The notes under the pieces were generated by a model. That model was not told where the DNA came from. It was given only the letters and a program-made list of their open reading frames with translations, and did no database searches. Shown here piece after piece: positions 24,610 to 32,776 of a stretch of DNA of 37,069 nucleotides. The stretch is from Bacteroidales bacterium. Its GTDB lineage: Bacteria; Bacteroidota; Bacteroidia; Bacteroidales; JAFGXI01. The stretch is taken from contig JAFGXI010000016.1 of assembly GCA_016936665.1 (NCBI GenBank), forward strand, positions 1 through 37,069. Reading direction: 5' to 3'. A program made the position numbers and the translations under genes. Each line of letters starts with the position of its first letter. Position 1 is the first letter of the stretch.

Positions 24610-25829
24610 GAAATATAATAATAATATTTTGCATAAGCCTTGTAGAACCGCTTATTGCACAAAATAACTTGAGCTCAAAAATTGTAGACGAGCAACATCG
24701 TGCTATTGCCTATGTTCATGTATGGATTGATGGCAGCTCGCAAGGAGTAATAAGCAATCGAAGTGGTGAATTTAACTTGAGTGTAAGCGCTTTTCCTGTT
24801 AAAATTCATGTTTCGCATTTATCGTTCCAAGCCAGATTAATTGAAATAAAAAAAGCAGAAGATTGGCCAAAATCAATTGAATTACAGTTGGCTATTACAC
24901 ATTTACCTACGGCAACAATTAGCACCGAAAAATTAATAGATCTTACCGATCAATATTGGTACGATATTTCCGATTTCGAATTATATCAAGATCATTTGTT
25001 GCTGCTAACTTACCAGTGGAAAAGAAAAGTTAATCCATGGTTGGTTATGCTGAATGCATGGGGCGACACGCTTTGGAGTCAGTCTATTCCGTACGAGGGT
25101 CGTTTGTACAAAGATTGTTTAGGCAATATTCATTTAATTACGGAAAGCGATGCTTATCAATTATTTATTCAAGAAAACTCTGTAGCTCTATATCCTCCTG
25201 TAGAAATTGAAGCCTTTAAAACAGAGTTGGAACCATGTGTCGCTTCATTTGGAGAAAAAATCTACATTGAGCAATATACCTATGGCCGCCAAGTACTTAA
25301 CTACTACGAAGCCGATTTAAGGGATACTTCAGCAGAACAAGTCTTTAGTATTGCAGATGAGAGAGCTTTACGTTGGATGATGGACGACGCAAAAGGCTTG
25401 TCTCCACCTAGAGATGTTCACGAACAGCGGTTCGAAGAATTATTTTTTTACGATCCTATTTACGCGCCTTTGGTACGTTGGAAAGATACGGTTGTAGTTT
25501 TCGATTTTGTAAACGATAATATTGAAATTTATAATGAACAATACTTGCTCCTTCATCGGGTAAATATCGATTTTCATCATACTTTAAAGTGGAAAGAAAT
25601 ATTATTGGTCGATCAGGAAAACAGCGATGTATATGCCATGTTTCGGCGTGGAGGCTTTCATTTTCTACATCGTATCAATTTAAACGATGGCGCTTTGGGT
25701 AATCCTATCGATATTCCTCATTTTACATTTGTAGGAAAAATGAGAGTACATAAGGGAAGTCTTTACTTCTTATACCGCGACAGATTACAAGACCAGGCTT
25801 TGACAAAGATATACAAGATGAATTTGTAG
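24600..25829 (+). CDS. Secreted CarboxypepD_reg protein with propeller-like repeats
   Basis: A 409-residue exported protein. The signal peptide ends near EPLIAQ (residue 21). A CarboxypepD_reg-like domain (about 26-100) has SSKIVDEQHRAIAYVHVWI and SRSGEFNLSV-like strands. The remainder is rich in short beta-strands with repeating aromatic patterns (LLLLTYQWKRK, VVVFDFVNDNIEIYNEQ, LYFLYRDRL), consistent with a beta-propeller, though no family was recognised. Its start overlaps the end of the TPR gene by 10 nt in a different frame, so it is translationally coupled and likely part of the same sigma/TPR unit. A periplasmic sensor or effector of that unit is plausible. Confidence 0.75.
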   Translation: MLLRNIIIIFCISLVEPLIAQNNLSSKIVDEQHRAIAYVHVWIDGSSQGVISNRSGEFNLSVSAFPVKIHVSHLSFQARLIEIKKAEDWPKSIELQLAITHLPTATISTEKLIDLTDQYWYDISDFELYQDHLLLLTYQWKRKVNPWLVMLNAWGDTLWSQSIPYEGRLYKDCLGNIHLITESDAYQLFIQENSVALYPPVEIEAFKTELEPCVASFGEKIYIEQYTYGRQVLNYYEADLRDTSAEQVFSIADERALRWMMDDAKGLSPPRDVHEQRFEELFFYDPIYAPLVRWKDTVVVFDFVNDNIEIYNEQYLLLHRVNIDFHHTLKWKEILLVDQENSDVYAMFRRGGFHFLHRINLNDGALGNPIDIPHFTFVGKMRVHKGSLYFLYRDRLQDQALTKIYKMNL

Positions 25830-25907
25830 AAATATTGGAATTAAAGACCGAACGAAATTTCCTCCCAAATATGAACAACATAAAAAAAGCTCATAACAAT
25901 TAAATGG

Positions 25908-26771
25908 TTAAATGGCCTTGGATGCTCGTTTAGCGTCGAATACTTGATAGTAAATTATTGAACTGATTATAATTAATGAGCCACTTAGTTCTTTAAAGCT
26001 AAGGACTTCGTCTGCAAAGAAATATGCAAAAATGCTGGCAAAAACCGGTTCAAGCGCAAAAATAACAATCAGTTTTACGGCACTCATATATTTGAGAACC
26101 CACACCGAAGCAAAATAACAAAACAAGGTTCCAATAGCGCCCAAATATAGCAACATCCACCCATCGAGTGGAGATATGTTAGCAACAGGTTCTCCAAGAA
26201 TAAAATAGGCTAAACCGCTAAAAACGGCAGCCCAAAAAAACTGATGTGTTACCAAGGCAATCACCTCTACTTTTTTAACAAACAAGCTAGAATAAATCAT
26301 ATGAAAAGCATAGGCTAAAAGAGTAATAATAGTGATAAGGTCGCCTTTGTTAAAATCGGTTTCAACATCGTATGTCAGTAGAAAGATTCCTATCAGCACT
26401 AATCCGGTACTTATAAGTTCTATACTGCGTAATTTCTGGCCGAAAAAGGCTGCCATAATAAAGGGAACTGCAATAACAGCCGATCCGGTAATGAAAGCAC
26501 TGTGCCCACTAGAGGTAAACTTTAGACCAATGGTTTGACTGGTATAAGTCGTAGCTAACAGAAAGCCAATTAGCATGCCGGGTAAAAGACTTTGGAACTT
26601 AAATAGTGCTTTTTTATTTTTCTTTAGGGCATATGGAATAATGAGCAATGCTGCCAAACTGTTACGAACCATCACAATAAAATATTCGTTCACATTTTCT
26701 ACCGTGTCTTTAACGATAAAAAAAGTAGTCCCCCAAACAATAGTAATCAGAATGGCTACAAGCGTGTACAT
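25908..26771 (-). CDS. EamA/DMT-family transporter
   Basis: Inner-membrane permease of the drug/metabolite transporter superfamily, 287 residues with ten predicted helices in two EamA repeats (about 1-135 and 145-278). The first repeat opens with AILITIVWGTTFFIVKD and the second ends in FALEPVFASIFAYFFADE, both EamA signatures. The substrate cannot be predicted; family members export amino acids, nucleobases or other metabolites. A single gene, divergent from the next; a TAAATTTG element lies 16 nt upstream of its start. Not linked to the sigma locus, whose last gene converges on it with a 78-nt gap and no clear terminator. Confidence 0.9.
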   Translation of the reverse strand: MYTLVAILITIVWGTTFFIVKDTVENVNEYFIVMVRNSLAALLIIPYALKKNKKALFKFQSLLPGMLIGFLLATTYTSQTIGLKFTSSGHSAFITGSAVIAVPFIMAAFFGQKLRSIELISTGLVLIGIFLLTYDVETDFNKGDLITIITLLAYAFHMIYSSLFVKKVEVIALVTHQFFWAAVFSGLAYFILGEPVANISPLDGWMLLYLGAIGTLFCYFASVWVLKYMSAVKLIVIFALEPVFASIFAYFFADEVLSFKELSGSLIIISSIIYYQVFDAKRASKAI

Positions 26772-26787
26772 CGATGTTTATTTTTTA

Positions 26788-26795
26788 CAAATTTA
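26788..26795 (-). promoter_or_regulatory. Candidate -7 element of the EamA gene
   Basis: The - strand reads TAAATTTG, a full TAnnTTTG match, 16 nt upstream of the start. No clear -33 TTG at the expected distance. Confidence 0.4.
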
Positions 26796-26855
26796 CATTT
26801 ACATTTGAATTTTAAGTGATTATTTATTGTAGCTATGCGAGTCTGTAGAATATAT

Positions 26856-26863
26856 TATCTTTG
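26856..26863 (+). promoter_or_regulatory. -7 element next to the start codon at 26869
   Basis: TATCTTTG at 26856-26863 matches TAnnTTTG fully, and the ATG follows only 5 nt later. If this element is used, transcription would begin at or within a base or two of the start codon, giving a leaderless or nearly leaderless mRNA. The nearest TTG upstream (26827-26829) is 26 nt away, more than usual. Confidence 0.4.
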
Positions 26864-26868
26864 ATTCA

Positions 26869-28344
26869 ATGAAAACCACTAAAACAATATTCATAATCAT
26901 TGCATTAGGGCTTTTGTCTGGTATTAAAGTGCATGCTCAAACATTCGAACGATTCTGTGGTATTGTGGTCGATTCAACTAAATTAACGGCACTTCCATAC
27001 GCCAATATTATTGTAGCCAATAGAAATGCAGGAACGATTAGTAACGAAACCGGTTATTTCTCGCTCGATATTAGCCACTTCAATCAAAACGATTCTATTC
27101 GGATTCAATATGTTGGATATCAAACGAAAACCATGGCCTTGGCCGATTTAGACTCGTTTATGTACATCAATTTAAAAGCTGATATCATTAACTTGAGCGA
27201 AACCTTTGTTTTCAGCGATCCTCCTGAAGCAAAATCTATCGTTAAAAAAATAATAGAACATAAAGACGAGAATTACCCAACTGAGTCGTATTCTGCACAG
27301 ACTTTTGTTCGATCTAGGCAGCAAAACGATATTTTAGATTTTGGCATCGAAATGAGGCATAATTCAATTCCGTCTTTGAATGAACGATTGCTTAAAATTT
27401 TTGAACAATACATTCCTAAACATACCACCTCCTTTACCGATTTTTACGGTTTAATTTACCGTTCTTCTGAGGCTAAAGACAGCTTGAAGTTTAAGCCCAT
27501 CAGGGTTGTTAGCTTAGATAACGAGGATATTACTGAATTAGCAGAGTTAGAAAAAGTATTCGAAAACCTGATGATTCAGACCAGCGAAGATGAATATTGG
27601 AAGCTAAAAACCGGAATTATCAGCCAAACTCTCGACAACGAAGCACCGGAAGATACATGCAAAGAAGAAACAAATAGCTATTCGGGAAAATATTTTAGTA
27701 GTAGCCTTCAGAATAAACTTACATACAGCACCTTAAATAATAAAAAATCTTGGGAGTTTTTGTATAAAACGGGCGATTATAACTACACTTTAGCAGGTGG
27801 TACTTCGGTGGCCGGAGAACCAGTTTATATTATCGATTTTACACCCAAAAAAGATGGTGTTTTCGAAGGTCGTATGTATGTTTCAATCAATTCCTATGCA
27901 ATTATTAGAGCCGATTATAAATATGCCGACGATAAAAAAGGCTTTCACTTCGATTTGTTTGGCATCGCATACGAGGCCAGTTTGTTTAAAGGCTCAATTT
28001 ATTTTGAAAAAAAGAAAGATCAATATCAGCTTAAATATTTCAGCAGACAAATAGGCGAGAATGTTGTTTTCGATCGGCCTATTTCGTTTATAAAAAAACG
28101 CAAACGCTTTATGTTCGACAAAACTCTTATGGAAATAAAAGTAGATTTTAAAATTAAACAACACACAGAAAGCCTAGTAGAATGGTTAGTTTTAGATCGA
28201 AAAGAAGAATCAACTTCATTTATACAATCATTTGCAAACCCCAAACGAGTTCCTGTAATATTTGTTAATCAGTTCGACGACAGTGTCTGGAAAGATTACC
28301 CTAGCATTGCACCAACGCAACGCATGAGAGAGTATAAAAAGTAA
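26869..28344 (+). CDS. Secreted CarboxypepD_reg protein, DUF5686-like
   Basis: A 491-residue exported protein. The signal peptide ends near IKVHAQ (residue 24). A CarboxypepD_reg domain (about 30-110) has FCGIVVDSTKLTALPYANIIV and SNETGYFSLDI. The rest looks like a lipoprotein-carrier-type beta sheet (EPVYIIDFTPKKDGVFEGRMYVSINSYAIIRADY is characteristic of DUF5686-type Bacteroidota proteins), but it lacks the C-terminal barrel that full DUF5686 members carry. Probably periplasmic or outer-membrane linked; no enzyme activity can be inferred. It has its own promoter element and converges on pheT with a 49-nt gap. Confidence 0.75.
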   Translation: MKTTKTIFIIIALGLLSGIKVHAQTFERFCGIVVDSTKLTALPYANIIVANRNAGTISNETGYFSLDISHFNQNDSIRIQYVGYQTKTMALADLDSFMYINLKADIINLSETFVFSDPPEAKSIVKKIIEHKDENYPTESYSAQTFVRSRQQNDILDFGIEMRHNSIPSLNERLLKIFEQYIPKHTTSFTDFYGLIYRSSEAKDSLKFKPIRVVSLDNEDITELAELEKVFENLMIQTSEDEYWKLKTGIISQTLDNEAPEDTCKEETNSYSGKYFSSSLQNKLTYSTLNNKKSWEFLYKTGDYNYTLAGGTSVAGEPVYIIDFTPKKDGVFEGRMYVSINSYAIIRADYKYADDKKGFHFDLFGIAYEASLFKGSIYFEKKKDQYQLKYFSRQIGENVVFDRPISFIKKRKRFMFDKTLMEIKVDFKIKQHTESLVEWLVLDRKEESTSFIQSFANPKRVPVIFVNQFDDSVWKDYPSIAPTQRMREYKK

Positions 28345-28393
28345 AAAATGCTAATAATAGACAGTTTAGATTGCTCTCTATATAAGTCTCTTT

Positions 28394-30829
28394 CTATCTT
28401 ACTTTTGCGCCAAATTCTTTTTCGAAGAGGAAGATCATTTTACCCATTATTTTATCGACTTGTTGGTCGCTCATGGTTTTGTCGTCTTGAAAAATAAAAC
28501 TTAATGCATACGATTTTTTGCCACTTTCTAGTTTGTTGCCTTTGTAAACATCGAAGATATCGACTTTTTTAAGCAGTTTCTTCTCTACCTTTTCTGCCAA
28601 CTGTTTAAGATCGGCAAAAGCAACAGTGTTGTCTACAAGTAAAGCCAAATCTCGACGAACTTCCGGAAATTTTGGAACGGCTTGGTACTGAACAGGCTGT
28701 TTCGGGATCAGTTTTAAAACAGCGTCGAAATCGAATTCTGCATAATATACATCGTTGTCGATATCCATTTTCGACAATAGACTGCCTTCAATAATTCCAA
28801 ATCGGACTAAACGCTGTCCACGAGCTTCGTATTCCATGCCTTCAGCCCAAATGTCATTGCTTATTGTATTCGATTTAATATTGTCGATTCGTAATTTTTG
28901 AAACAACCAGTCGATATATTTTTTCAGAGTGTAAAAACTAGCCGCTTGTGGTTTCCCGTGCCACGATTCTTTCGAGCTTTCTCCTGTAATGGTTAAGGCT
29001 AATAGAAAACGTTCCTTATAGTTTTTTTGAGGATTTTCTTGCCCTTCTTTTGGGAGATATGAGCTACAATTCCCAAATTCGTACAAATGCAAATTGGGCA
29101 TTTTTCGATTTTGATTATAAACCACACTTTCTAAAGCTCCAAAAAGCAAAGTCTGGCGCATGGCGTTGAGATCGGTGCTTAATGGATTACTAATAACAAC
29201 GGTTTCTTTCGATGGAAAACTGTTAAGGTCTTGATAATAATCGGCTTTGGTTAAGGAATTGGCCATCATTTCGCTAAAACCATTGGCCGAAAACCACTCA
29301 GAAACTTGATATACAATAGCGGCTTTGTCCGGTTTTGGAGCGTAAGTAATGGCTGAATGAATAGTAGAACTAACCGGAACATTATTATAACCAAAAATTC
29401 GTAAAATTTCTTCAATTACATCCGCTTCTCGCTGAACATCGACTCGATATGGTGGAACTTTTAAGTTGAGCAGATCTCCTGCTTGTTCAACTTTTATATC
29501 TAAACCTTTTAATATGTTGATGATTTTTTCTTCTCCGATATATGTTCCAATGAGTTGGTGTACTTTATCGATGCTTATCTGAACTTCGAAATCTTTAATC
29601 GGCTCCGGGTATATATCGATAATGTCGGATGTAATTTCGCCACCGGCTACTTCTTTAATCAGCATAGCAGCGCGCTTCAAGGCGTAAATGGTAAGATTAG
29701 GATCGGTACCTCGTTCGAAACGGAACGAAGCATCGGTGCTAAGCGTGTGGCGTTTAGCTGTTTTACGAACCCAAACCGAGTCGAAATACGCCGATTCTAA
29801 GAAAATAGCTGTAGTTTCATTTTTTACTCCCGAATCGTGCCCGCCGAAAACGCCTGCAATACACATTGGTTTTTCGGCATTGCAAATCATCAAATCTTTA
29901 TCGCTTAGTTGACGATCTTGACCGTCTAAGGTTTTGAAAGTAGTGCCTTCTGCAACCGAATCTACAATCACTTTTTGCCCTACGATATCCAAATCGAAGG
30001 CGTGTAGAGGTTGCCCCATTTCGTGTAAAATGAAGTTGGTAACATCCACTACATTATTGATAGGTGTTTGCCCGATTGCTTTAAGTTTGGTTTGCAACCA
30101 TTCGGGAGATGAACCAACTTTAAGGCCACGAATGGTTAAGCCCGAATACCGATGACAAGCTTCAGTATTTTTAAGTTCGACAGAAATATTTTCGTTGTTT
30201 CGGTCAATTTTAAAATGATCGACTGAAGGCCATTGCAAATCGACGGGTTCGTTTTGAGAACGTAAATAAGCTGCTATATCGCGTGCAACACCTAAGTGAG
30301 AGGCTGCATCGATACGATTAGGTGTTAAATCGACTTCTAAAATGGTGTCGCTTTCCATTTTAAAATATTGTGCAGCCGGAATCCCGATTTTAGTATCTAA
30401 AGGCAATTCTATAATACCGGCATGGCTGGTGCCTATTCCAATTTCATCTTCTGCACAAATCATTCCTTCGGAAACTTCGCCACGTATTTTCGATTTTTTA
30501 ATTTCAAAACTTTCATCACCACTGTACAAAACGGTGCATGGTGTGGCGACTACCACTTTTTGGCCTGCTGCAACATTGGGTGCTCCGCAAACAATAGGTA
30601 AAATCCGATCGCCAACATTTACAGTGGTTACCGAAAGGGAATCGGCATTGCTGTGCTTTTCGCATGTTAATACTTCGCCAACGATTAAGCCTTTTAACCC
30701 GCCTTTAATCGATTCGAATTCTTCGGTGCTGCCAACTTCTAACCCTATGCTGGTTAAGATTTTAGAAATTTCCTCTACACTTAAATCGACCTTTAAATAA
30801 TCTTTGAGCCATTTGTACGAAATATTCAT
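28394..30829 (-). CDS. pheT: Phenylalanyl-tRNA synthetase beta subunit
   Basis: Beta subunit of the heterotetrameric PheRS that charges tRNA-Phe, 811 residues, the usual length. Domains in order: B1 with the OB-fold tRNA-binding region (about 40-155, IVGEVLTCEKHSNADSLSV and VVCGAPNVAAGQKVVVA-type motifs), the B3/B4 editing domain (about 215-385, with NNVVDVTNFILHEMGQPLHAFD and RRNAKRHTLSTDASFRFERG-like signatures), B5 (about 400-470), the catalytic-like core (about 480-700), and the C-terminal anticodon-binding FDX-ACB domain (about 718-811). The start MNISYKWLKDYL is the conserved N terminus. pheS is not next to it, so the two subunits are encoded apart. Confidence 0.97.
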   Translation of the reverse strand: MNISYKWLKDYLKVDLSVEEISKILTSIGLEVGSTEEFESIKGGLKGLIVGEVLTCEKHSNADSLSVTTVNVGDRILPIVCGAPNVAAGQKVVVATPCTVLYSGDESFEIKKSKIRGEVSEGMICAEDEIGIGTSHAGIIELPLDTKIGIPAAQYFKMESDTILEVDLTPNRIDAASHLGVARDIAAYLRSQNEPVDLQWPSVDHFKIDRNNENISVELKNTEACHRYSGLTIRGLKVGSSPEWLQTKLKAIGQTPINNVVDVTNFILHEMGQPLHAFDLDIVGQKVIVDSVAEGTTFKTLDGQDRQLSDKDLMICNAEKPMCIAGVFGGHDSGVKNETTAIFLESAYFDSVWVRKTAKRHTLSTDASFRFERGTDPNLTIYALKRAAMLIKEVAGGEITSDIIDIYPEPIKDFEVQISIDKVHQLIGTYIGEEKIINILKGLDIKVEQAGDLLNLKVPPYRVDVQREADVIEEILRIFGYNNVPVSSTIHSAITYAPKPDKAAIVYQVSEWFSANGFSEMMANSLTKADYYQDLNSFPSKETVVISNPLSTDLNAMRQTLLFGALESVVYNQNRKMPNLHLYEFGNCSSYLPKEGQENPQKNYKERFLLALTITGESSKESWHGKPQAASFYTLKKYIDWLFQKLRIDNIKSNTISNDIWAEGMEYEARGQRLVRFGIIEGSLLSKMDIDNDVYYAEFDFDAVLKLIPKQPVQYQAVPKFPEVRRDLALLVDNTVAFADLKQLAEKVEKKLLKKVDIFDVYKGNKLESGKKSYALSFIFQDDKTMSDQQVDKIMGKMIFLFEKEFGAKVR

Positions 30830-30867
30830 GCCTTACAATGTTTTTTATTGATGATAAAATGAGTGCA

Positions 30868-30875
30868 CAAAGATA
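30868..30875 (-). promoter_or_regulatory. Candidate -7 element of pheT
   Basis: TATCTTTG on the - strand, a full TAnnTTTG match, 38 nt upstream of the pheT start. No clear -33 TTG at the expected distance. Confidence 0.45.
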
Positions 30876-31023
30876 AAGCAATTCCATAAAATGGGTCGCT
30901 TATCTTCCAATTAAGTTGAAGCCCATTCCCTCTCATGAATCAACCTACATTAATAAAATATCTTTTGAATTTAATAGATAAGAATTTTTAATCTCTTATG
31001 AATCACGGCCATTGCATTTTTTA

Positions 31024-31044
31024 CAAGCGGACGCTTGCGAGAGA
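31024..31044. repeat. Short hairpin with 13-nt flank, REP-like copy 1
   Basis: CAAGCG (31024-31029) and CGCTTG (31032-31037) form a perfect 6-bp hairpin with a GA loop. The 13 nt CGCTTGCGAGAGA (31032-31044) recur exactly at 32761-32773. It lies 44 nt past the stop of the lipoprotein gene at 31088. The rest of the 258-nt gap between pheT and that gene (30830-31087) shows only the pheT promoter element. Confidence 0.5.
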
Positions 31045-31087
31045 TGGGGCAATCGGCATTTGTATAGCTTTATTTCTTCTTAACATT

Positions 31088-31618
31088 TTAATCTATTCTT
31101 AAATATTCTAATTCACTATTCCAAACCTTAAGGAGTCCATGATTCAGTGAAATATATGCGGAGTCATGAATATTATATTTATCGTCGTCTGAATGTAACA
31201 AAAAGCAATTGTTAAAGATGATACCATTCATATCAACCTCAAAAAATTTTATAAAGTGCATTGGTCTAATATCATCGAGTAACAAATCTATAGAATTACT
31301 AGGGGCATCTCCTTCTACCCTAATACTCCCATTCTCTTTAATTATTCTATTTGTTGTTTCGAAAAGCACGCTGCCTCTTTCTGTCCAAGTATGTGGGCCG
31401 AGATTTTCGTACCATTTACCATTGGTCATAGAACTATAACTTGCCTTTGTTACTACAAAGTTGAAAGTGTCTGTGCCATTTCTTAACATCGTAAAAGTGT
31501 CTCCTACACTAAAAGCGTTGATAATGTCTTTTTGATCTCGCGATAAATAATCTGTTCTGTATTTCTCGCAAGAAGTAAGTAAGAAAAAAAAGACAAAGAA
31601 AGGAAATAATGTTTTCAT
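31088..31618 (-). CDS. Lipoprotein of unknown function, paralogue of 35057-35605
   Basis: A 176-residue lipoprotein: hydrophobic signal with lipobox LLTSC (Cys17 lipidated), then a beta-rich mature domain. It shares residues with the lipoprotein at 35057-35605 along the whole length: an FxxGDxxxMxxN start, xTVT, a TWxExGxxxFxx stretch, and a final NGIxxxxxxxLxS and a LxxGxxxV stretch. No family was recognised. Its start overlaps the stop of the upstream secreted protein by ATGA, so the two are coupled. It closes the run of exported proteins. Confidence 0.8.
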   Translation of the reverse strand: MKTLFPFFVFFFLLTSCEKYRTDYLSRDQKDIINAFSVGDTFTMLRNGTDTFNFVVTKASYSSMTNGKWYENLGPHTWTERGSVLFETTNRIIKENGSIRVEGDAPSNSIDLLLDDIRPMHFIKFFEVDMNGIIFNNCFLLHSDDDKYNIHDSAYISLNHGLLKVWNSELEYLRID

Positions 31619-32661
31619 AGTAAATAATATTTGTTCTTAGTTACGCATAATTCATGCATGCTTTTATCTTCGATCCTGTAAACGTTATGATACATAGTCC
31701 CATTAACTTCTAGAGAATCATATCTTTGATATATATTTCGTGGTGCTGCCAACTTACCTATTGCATCGTAATAACTATAATCTAAAGTTATTCCATTACT
31801 ATTAATTAGCTCTGAATTATTTGATACTTTTTTATCAAATCGTTCATGTAAATTATTGAGATGTAACCCTTTTTCTATAATTTTTTCGATATCACTTTTT
31901 TTTATAAATCCAAATTGTTTAGTTCCCTCAATTTTTTGTTCAAGAGTTAATGATTTATCATTGATAATAGGGATGCCTTTTTTTATAAATATTTCAGACT
32001 TATTTTGATTTAATATAGCACTATAAATTATCTCATTATCAATAGAAAGCAAGATCCCTCCATTAGCCAATCTTTCTTGTAGCCCTTCAATTACAGAATT
32101 TTGTCTATTTTTTAGATGTGCTTTGATTTCTCTTTTTGATTTATATTTTTTTATTTCCCAATCAAAAATATTATTACCTGCAAAAATTGTATCTCCCTCT
32201 TCTGTAATTATCTCAATAACAGGCGATTTTTTAATACTGTTGTTATATATTTTGGGAGATTTTAAATAAAATTCTAATTTTAAATCACATGCCTCTTGAT
32301 ACCCATATTTTTCATAATAATACCAAAACACATCATCATAAATATTATTTCCAGTATTGGGGTTAGTATAATTAACAATTTCTTTTATGCTCAAAGAGTC
32401 AGGAGGCAAATCTGGAAGGCGTTTAATGACTTCGATTTTAGGTGGGTTTTTATAATGTTTAATTTTGTTTGTATCCACCAAATTATTATTTATGAATACA
32501 TTTCTCTTAACAATTTTTATAACATAAGGCGACTCAATATATTCCCCATCTATAAAGACATAACCCGTGTGTATTGGCTCTGTTTTTTTAGTTTGTGCAC
32601 TGCTATTAGTGAAAAACATGAAGCTTAATACCAATAGCATTATTAACTTAATGTTTTTCAT
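31615..32661 (-). CDS. Secreted protein of unknown function
   Basis: A 348-residue protein with a signal peptide ending near FTNSSAQ (residue 23) and no recognised domain. The mature part is lysine- and asparagine-rich, with strand-rich segments (HTGYVFIDGEYIESPYVIKIVKRNVFINN) and one acidic, tyrosine-rich patch (NIYDDVFWYYYEKYGYQ). No membrane helix follows the signal. No C-terminal T9SS sorting domain is seen, so it may be periplasmic. It precedes a lipoprotein gene with a 4-nt overlap and follows the T9SS cargo gene by 115 nt, with a hairpin in between. Its A+T content is higher than that of the core genes, which suggests accessory DNA. Confidence 0.75.
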   Translation of the reverse strand: MKNIKLIMLLVLSFMFFTNSSAQTKKTEPIHTGYVFIDGEYIESPYVIKIVKRNVFINNNLVDTNKIKHYKNPPKIEVIKRLPDLPPDSLSIKEIVNYTNPNTGNNIYDDVFWYYYEKYGYQEACDLKLEFYLKSPKIYNNSIKKSPVIEIITEEGDTIFAGNNIFDWEIKKYKSKREIKAHLKNRQNSVIEGLQERLANGGILLSIDNEIIYSAILNQNKSEIFIKKGIPIINDKSLTLEQKIEGTKQFGFIKKSDIEKIIEKGLHLNNLHERFDKKVSNNSELINSNGITLDYSYYDAIGKLAAPRNIYQRYDSLEVNGTMYHNVYRIEDKSMHELCVTKNKYYLL

Positions 32662-32742
32662 ATTAATAATTTAAAAATTATATTTCAATTTTAGTGATGG
32701 CACAATATATTTATTTCCGAATTGAGTTTTTAAATCCCCCCT

Positions 32743-32773
32743 AAGCGTAGTTGCAAACTACGCTTGCGAGAGA
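32743..32773. repeat. Hairpin with 13-nt flank, REP-like copy 2
   Basis: AAGCGTAGTT (32743-32752) and AACTACGCTT (32756-32765) form a perfect 10-bp hairpin with a GCA loop, followed by GCGAGAGA. CGCTTGCGAGAGA (32761-32773) is identical to copy 1. It lies 4 nt past the stop of the T9SS cargo gene. No poly-T tail follows on the - strand, so it is not a simple terminator. Confidence 0.55.
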
Positions 32774-32776
32774 AAA

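Noticed and set aside
30342..30800. 152-residue frame antisense to pheT
   Set aside because: It is the reverse-strand shadow of the conserved pheT N terminus. It has no known motif and no promoter or start context.
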